The position numbers and the translations under genes were made by a program. The notes below the pieces were generated by a model that had not been told where the DNA came from, searched no databases, and saw nothing but the letters and a program-made list of their open reading frames with translations. Below, one piece after another: positions 56,401 to 62,400 of a DNA stretch of 64,000 nt (positions within the stretch are counted from its first letter, which is position 1; every line of letters begins with the position of its first letter). The stretch comes from Henricia sp. BOLD:AAB3569. Lineage: Eukaryota > Echinodermata > Asteroidea > Spinulosida > Echinasteridae. The stretch is taken from assembly GCA_037783545.1 (NCBI GenBank), contig JBBELK010000454.1:620001-684000 (forward strand). Direction: 5' to 3'.

Positions 56401-59400
56401 GAGAATTACACACTGGATGGCAGTCAGAAGGTAGGGGTCTAGACATTGGGGTGCTAATGGTTGTAAAATGGTTGCACGGACGCCATCTTAGGGGTGCGTC
56501 ATACATGAGTAGGCACTTTATGAATCTATTGTCACCATTTAAACCAAAAAACATGCCAACTTACATGGTCCCAAGTGCAAATTACTCAGAGTTAATAATG
56601 GTGGATTGTTTGTATTGCGCACAAATCTACCCTGCAAGTTACTCCTGGCTTCTTTGTTATTATAGACCTTTATCACGGTGCGGCCATCTTCCCTTTTCTC
56701 CTATTAAAATGAATGTAACCAAAGGGAGGGTTGCAGAAAAAATATGTTGGTCCCGTTTTGAAATTGTTCATTGTGTGCATCACAATGGCACAGGCGTTGC
56801 GCGATCAAGACAGCGCGCTGCGTGGACAGCGATTTCCAATGGGAGATACACGCGCTATTGCAGGGATACGCAGATGCACTGATCGTACCCAACACGTACT
56901 GTGGGGAACAAGACAAAGATGGACGCACCGTGATAAAGGTCTATTGCTGCCATCAGAGTATCACCAGAACCATTTTGCTTCAACGAGGTGGCTGCCTGGC
57001 CAAGGCGTGCTTAAATTGTAGCATTCTCTAAATATCACTTGGGTAGACGATGCAAATGAGACTGTGTCTTGCCAACATATTGGCACTAGTGGGGCTCATC
57101 TTGAGTATGCGCATGGCTGTTGTGGGGTGTTATGGCCGAGCGGTCTAGTGCGTCGAACTAGAATGTAGGTTCAATTCCTGGCCGTGACGGGTTGTGGCAC
57201 CTATGCCCTTGAGCAAGGCACTCGACCACACTTGCTCCCATTCCTGTAATTGGCGGTCCCTCCGTTGTTGGATGTGGTATATAAATAAATAAAATAAATA
57301 AATAAATAAATAAATAAAAATCTTGTATCAGCTAATGTTTCTTTGCTCAAAAGTCATTTTAGTACAATGAACATATTTTTATTGTTTCCAGGACACAATT
57401 TCAGACAGCCGTTCTTGCACTTGTCGAGCCTGCACAGCCAGCCACAAGGTCCTACCCTCAGCCTTCGGTACGGGGAGCATCACTGATAAGCTAGATCTCG
57501 GCACTCAAGCCTCGTCTTATCTCTTCTATCCAAATCTGACCAATCACCAGCCTCTCGATCTCAGTCACCATGGTATCACGGCCAAGCACCCATTCATCCA
57601 TCCGCATCTATACAATCCATACACGGCTCAGAAAACGACGAATAAAACGGTGGCGTGTCAACTGCAGCAAGCACCGATGCAACAGCAGCAGCAGCAGACG
57701 CCATTTCAACTCAACCTGGAATCCCAGGATGCCTTGCGAGACCATCTCGTGCCAACGTACGGCGACTGGAAGAGCGGGGCCTTCGAAAGCGCCAAGATGA
57801 TTCTCAACTCGCGAGGCTACGGGGGGCATAGTACCGACCCGGACCTACTGCAGAGCGTACGGGCGGCGCTTCATCAGTCCAACTGCAAAGCGGCGACAAC
57901 AGCGGATAGGGTGCCCTCATCCAACGTACCAGCGACCGAACTACCCTGCAAGCAGCATGCGGGGAAAACGGCCAAGGACCAGGGGAAGAAAAAAGCCAAC
58001 CACACGTGCTCGGAAATGGCGACCACAAATGGCGTAGAGCCACAAATTCCAACAACCGATAAACCACAAAGGGCGTGGGATCCTTATCACCATAGCAACC
58101 AGTCCACGGAGAATGCCAAGAAATCGCGAGCGGACAGCGGTTCCGACCGCTGCGCACGGCACAGCCTTCCAACTGCCAAACAACCAGCTACTACCAGCTC
58201 AATCATTCAGGCATATCAGCAGCAGTGTAGTCAGGCAGGGCATACAGGGGGAATGATGAATGGTGTGCACGGGGGTGGGGATGCCCCACCCCTGGGGAAT
58301 AAGAAGAAAAAACCTGAAGACGATGCCATCCGAGTAGACACCAATGTGGGCCTCGTTAATGGTGAGTCTTTTGGAAAATGTTGCAGGTGGATTAGTTCTA
58401 CCACACACTCTTCTAACTTACTGGTTCACCGTCTATGTAATGTAGGGTACCGTGGCCGAGTGGTTTGGGTCACTGACTCGCAACACCCGAGTGAAAACTT
58501 GAGGTTGCGGGTTCGATACTCGGCCGTTTAATACCTGTGCCCCTGAGCAAGGCACTTAAACACACTTGCTCCATCCTTCGGAAGGGATGTAAAGCCGTTG
58601 GTCCACTGCATTGTGTAACACACTTAAAAGATCCCAGAGCACTCTTTCATGAAGAGTAAGGGGATTCCCCGGTGTCTCTGGGCCGTCGGCTGCCAATGGT
58701 GCCACCCACCTATGTATCTTGATGTTTAAGTGGAACATACTTGTATAGTTGTAAGCTTCATGCAATTTAGCCTATGGGCTGTGAATTGAAGTTCATTAAA
58801 CCCATTAAATAAATAAAAATCTTACTGAACCATTAGTTCCAATCTCTTTTACTATTCTCGAAAGTCTAGAATACGCATGTCTGATAAGCAAGTTTAAACT
58901 TTTGGTGTGCATCACTTTTAGCCAAGGTTGTAGTCGAGTCCATCACAAGTCCTCACAAGCCTTCACAAGTCTTCACAAGTCCTCACAAGTCCACCACAAT
59001 TTCCTGAGTCTTAATTCAAGTCACAGACTATTCAAATTTATTTATTAATAAATTGTGCCAGTTGCTTTTCATTTGCTTTACTTTGTTTGTATTTGGAATA
59101 TGCACGTTGTCCACGAGTACCGTTATTGAGCTATATAACAACTCTTTTCTATTGAAAGACAGTGTTTCTCCAATGTGATTTTGTTTTCCCCTTCAGATGG
59201 TGGTGACGATCGTGCTGTCCAGTCATGTATTCACCACGGCCACCCACCCTCAACAGGCATTATTGACCCCCAGACCAACATGTGCAATAATAGCGCACTG
59301 CATACAACGACTAGCACTCCAACATCGGCCAGTGTCTGCAGGTAACACAACAAAACCAGACTATTAATGCTGTATTCACCATGGCCACCCACCCACAATA

Positions 59401-62400
59401 TACACATATGGACTGGCAATGAGGTTACTAGTGCACATCTATGGACCCCGAGAGATTGTGAGTGACCACAAGAGGGTCCTATTTCCCCACCCTACCCCCC
59501 AGGCCTAGTGTGAACGTCCCTTCAGACATAAATATGATTTTTCTCGCAGCCAAATATGACTAGCTTCATCTAAAAGCCCAGTTTTTGCAGTTGGGTCTGT
59601 CCAAGGTCAACCAAGACTGTTTTTATCTGGTCTCAAAATAAACTCTTTTTTTCATTGCAGCGACCCTGACTGCGAAACGCACAACTTAATGAACGACGAT
59701 GACATGTACGGCGGTTGCTATGACGATCGGGAAGGTGGTAACGCCAATAGGGAGAGAGAGTCCAAACACTGTGATTGCTGCTACTGCGAGTTCTTCGGCC
59801 ACGGAGGGGTGAGTTGTTTATAATGCTACTCAAAAACACCCTGAAAATAGCACATTAAGTCATGTTGAAACTGTTAACAGGTATTTTGTTACAGTTTGCC
59901 ATTTGCATCTTATGAGAAACCAATACAAGGTTCCAGAAATATGGCAATTGCTAACAACTTTCCATACGTAGCTATTCTGATAATTATATTTTTCGCTCCT
60001 CAAACTTGGTTGTCAAGTTGAAATCTCTTTAGTGGGGAACCAAGTTTGATTTGTGTGTGTGTGTGGACATACCATGCTTATTGAGAATGACATTTCAATC
60101 ATGTTTTCAGGAATTACACTTTCATCAAGGATGCTTGTTTTTTTAAACTCTAGAATAGATAATCATGTACAAGTTTGACAACTGTACTGCTGTTTTAAGT
60201 ATTAAACCTCAACTCCTTAGGGAACATGAAGAATCAGATTGATTTTAGTTGATTAAGAAATGAATTGGATTCATTTCTTCCCACAGCCTCAGCTTGCACC
60301 AACAAGTCGGAACTATGCTGAAAATCGTGATCGGCTAAGACTAAAGTTACGAGACAGGCAGAAAAGGGTGAGAACTTTAACCTTAATCAAAATTTGCTCT
60401 ATCCCGTAACCGAAACTAACTCTTGTATCAGAAATGCCAACAATTACGATTTAGGCATAGTTTGTACAATTGTTTCAGCCAATGACGATCAGTATTGTAA
60501 CATAATTCTAGAATGCATAGCTTCAAATGTGGGGTTTAAATAGGGCTTGGGTGTTAAGTTATAAAATTTCTTGTCCAAAGCGGGTGCCCAGTGGCAAATT
60601 ACTCTTTTTCAAATTGCAGTGTTGGCATCTTTGTTGTACCTACATGGAACTTTCCATAGTAATATGGTACATTTGGATGAGTGGTTGAGTGGTTAAGAGG
60701 TCTGCCTAGTATACAGGAGGTTGGGGGTTCGAGTCTCACCTGAGAACGCTATGAAGTTTTTCTCATAGTGTCTCGGGGAAGCACTGAGTCTACAGTGCTA
60801 ATCAAGCCAGATTAAATTGTGTGGTCAGAATCGCATCTAGAATTATAAATGCAGATTTGCCTTCACTTGATAGCGTGTATGAGAAGTGCTTGCTTCGACG
60901 CGCCAAGCTCATTGCACAAGATTCAACACATCCAGCCAATGATCTTTTTACATTGCTCCCGTCAGGTCGTCGCTATCGCGCTCTGAAAACAAAAACAACT
61001 CGTTTTACCAATAGTTTTTACCCGCAAGCGGTTAGAGTTTTATCAAGGCTGTAATTGTATATGCAACTAATTGTTTTATTGCCAAGGTCGGTAATTTTAG
61101 GATTTGTCGCCTGCAACTGAATTTTTTTTACTTGTATCATTGATTACATATATTGTTGACTTTTTGTATTGAGATTGTGTTGGTGGTGTGTAAACTGACG
61201 CAAGGAAAATTCCTATGTTCATTTTTATGTGAACAAATGACAATAAATTCTGAATAAAAGAATGAATATTACGTCGGATAGGACAAAACAAACCCTAATA
61301 ATTCATCTTCCCCTGTTCATTGGTCCACAGCAGCACGAGTTTGACCAGTTTGATCATCTGGACCTCTCCGATGAACGCACATTGGAAGATTTACTTTCCT
61401 TCATCAACGGTGAACAGCAACGGCAGAAAAGCAGTGCCAGGACAAAAGCTGCTAAGAGACATCGGCAGAAGATAAGAAAGGTTGGTGTTTCACACTGATC
61501 GTTTTTCATGTGTCAACGCGTGTAAATTTGATGCACGTCCCCTCAAAAAAATGCGTTGAGGAAGGAATGTGGTGTGAACCGACACTGAAAATTACAGAAT
61601 CGCTTTCTATCGAAGTTGATTCTGGGATTTTCAAAGCCTCGTTTCACACCCTTGTTCCACACCGAATTCGTCCCATGTCATATTTTTTGACGCGACTCTA
61701 ATGCAAATCTTTTACAAATCTAATCCTGTGTAAAGTATGAACAAGCCTTAACTCAGATTGAGATTATTCATTTCTGGTTCTGCTGACTGAAAACTTTGTT
61801 CCAAAACTGATTAAGTTTTATTTAAATTGATGTTTTTTAAATTGATCCATTTTCAGGCTGAAGAGAAGGCTAGGCTAGAGGAGCAACAGGAAGCATTGCG
61901 ACATGAAGAACTGCGACGACAAAGAGAAGAAGAAAAACAGAAACAAGAAGCTGCTGCAGCGGCGAAGGCAGAGCAGCAGCGACAGCAGCAAGAACGAGAG
62001 AAGATTGCAAAGCAGTTACTGCAGCAGCAGCAACACAGGCTTGAAAAGGTGGAAGTAACGTGCTTGAAGAAAAAGAAGAAACAGCAGATTTTAGACGAGC
62101 AAGAGCAGCAGCAAAAGCAACAACAAAAGCAGCACCAGAAACAGCAGCAGCAGCTGCAGCAACAAAAACAAGAGCAGCAGGGCAAAGAAGAACAGGGTTC
62201 CAAGCAGCAACGTCAACCACAACCGCAGCAACAACAGCAATGGAAGTGCAACCAAAGCAGCGGTCAACAGACGACATCCAACAAGCCAAAGCAACCTTCC
62301 ACTCATCCGTCTGCTGCAAAGCAAGTCACAGCCCAACAACAGCAGTCTGCAAAGCAGCAACTACATGTACATCCGCCGCTGCAACAACAGGCATCAAGTG

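Noticed and set aside
53551..56554. Repeated minus-strand open frames (WRPCNHFTT...) as a repeat protein
   Set aside because: They come from the 121-base array. The period is not a multiple of three, so frames break every few units and no start or splice context is shared.
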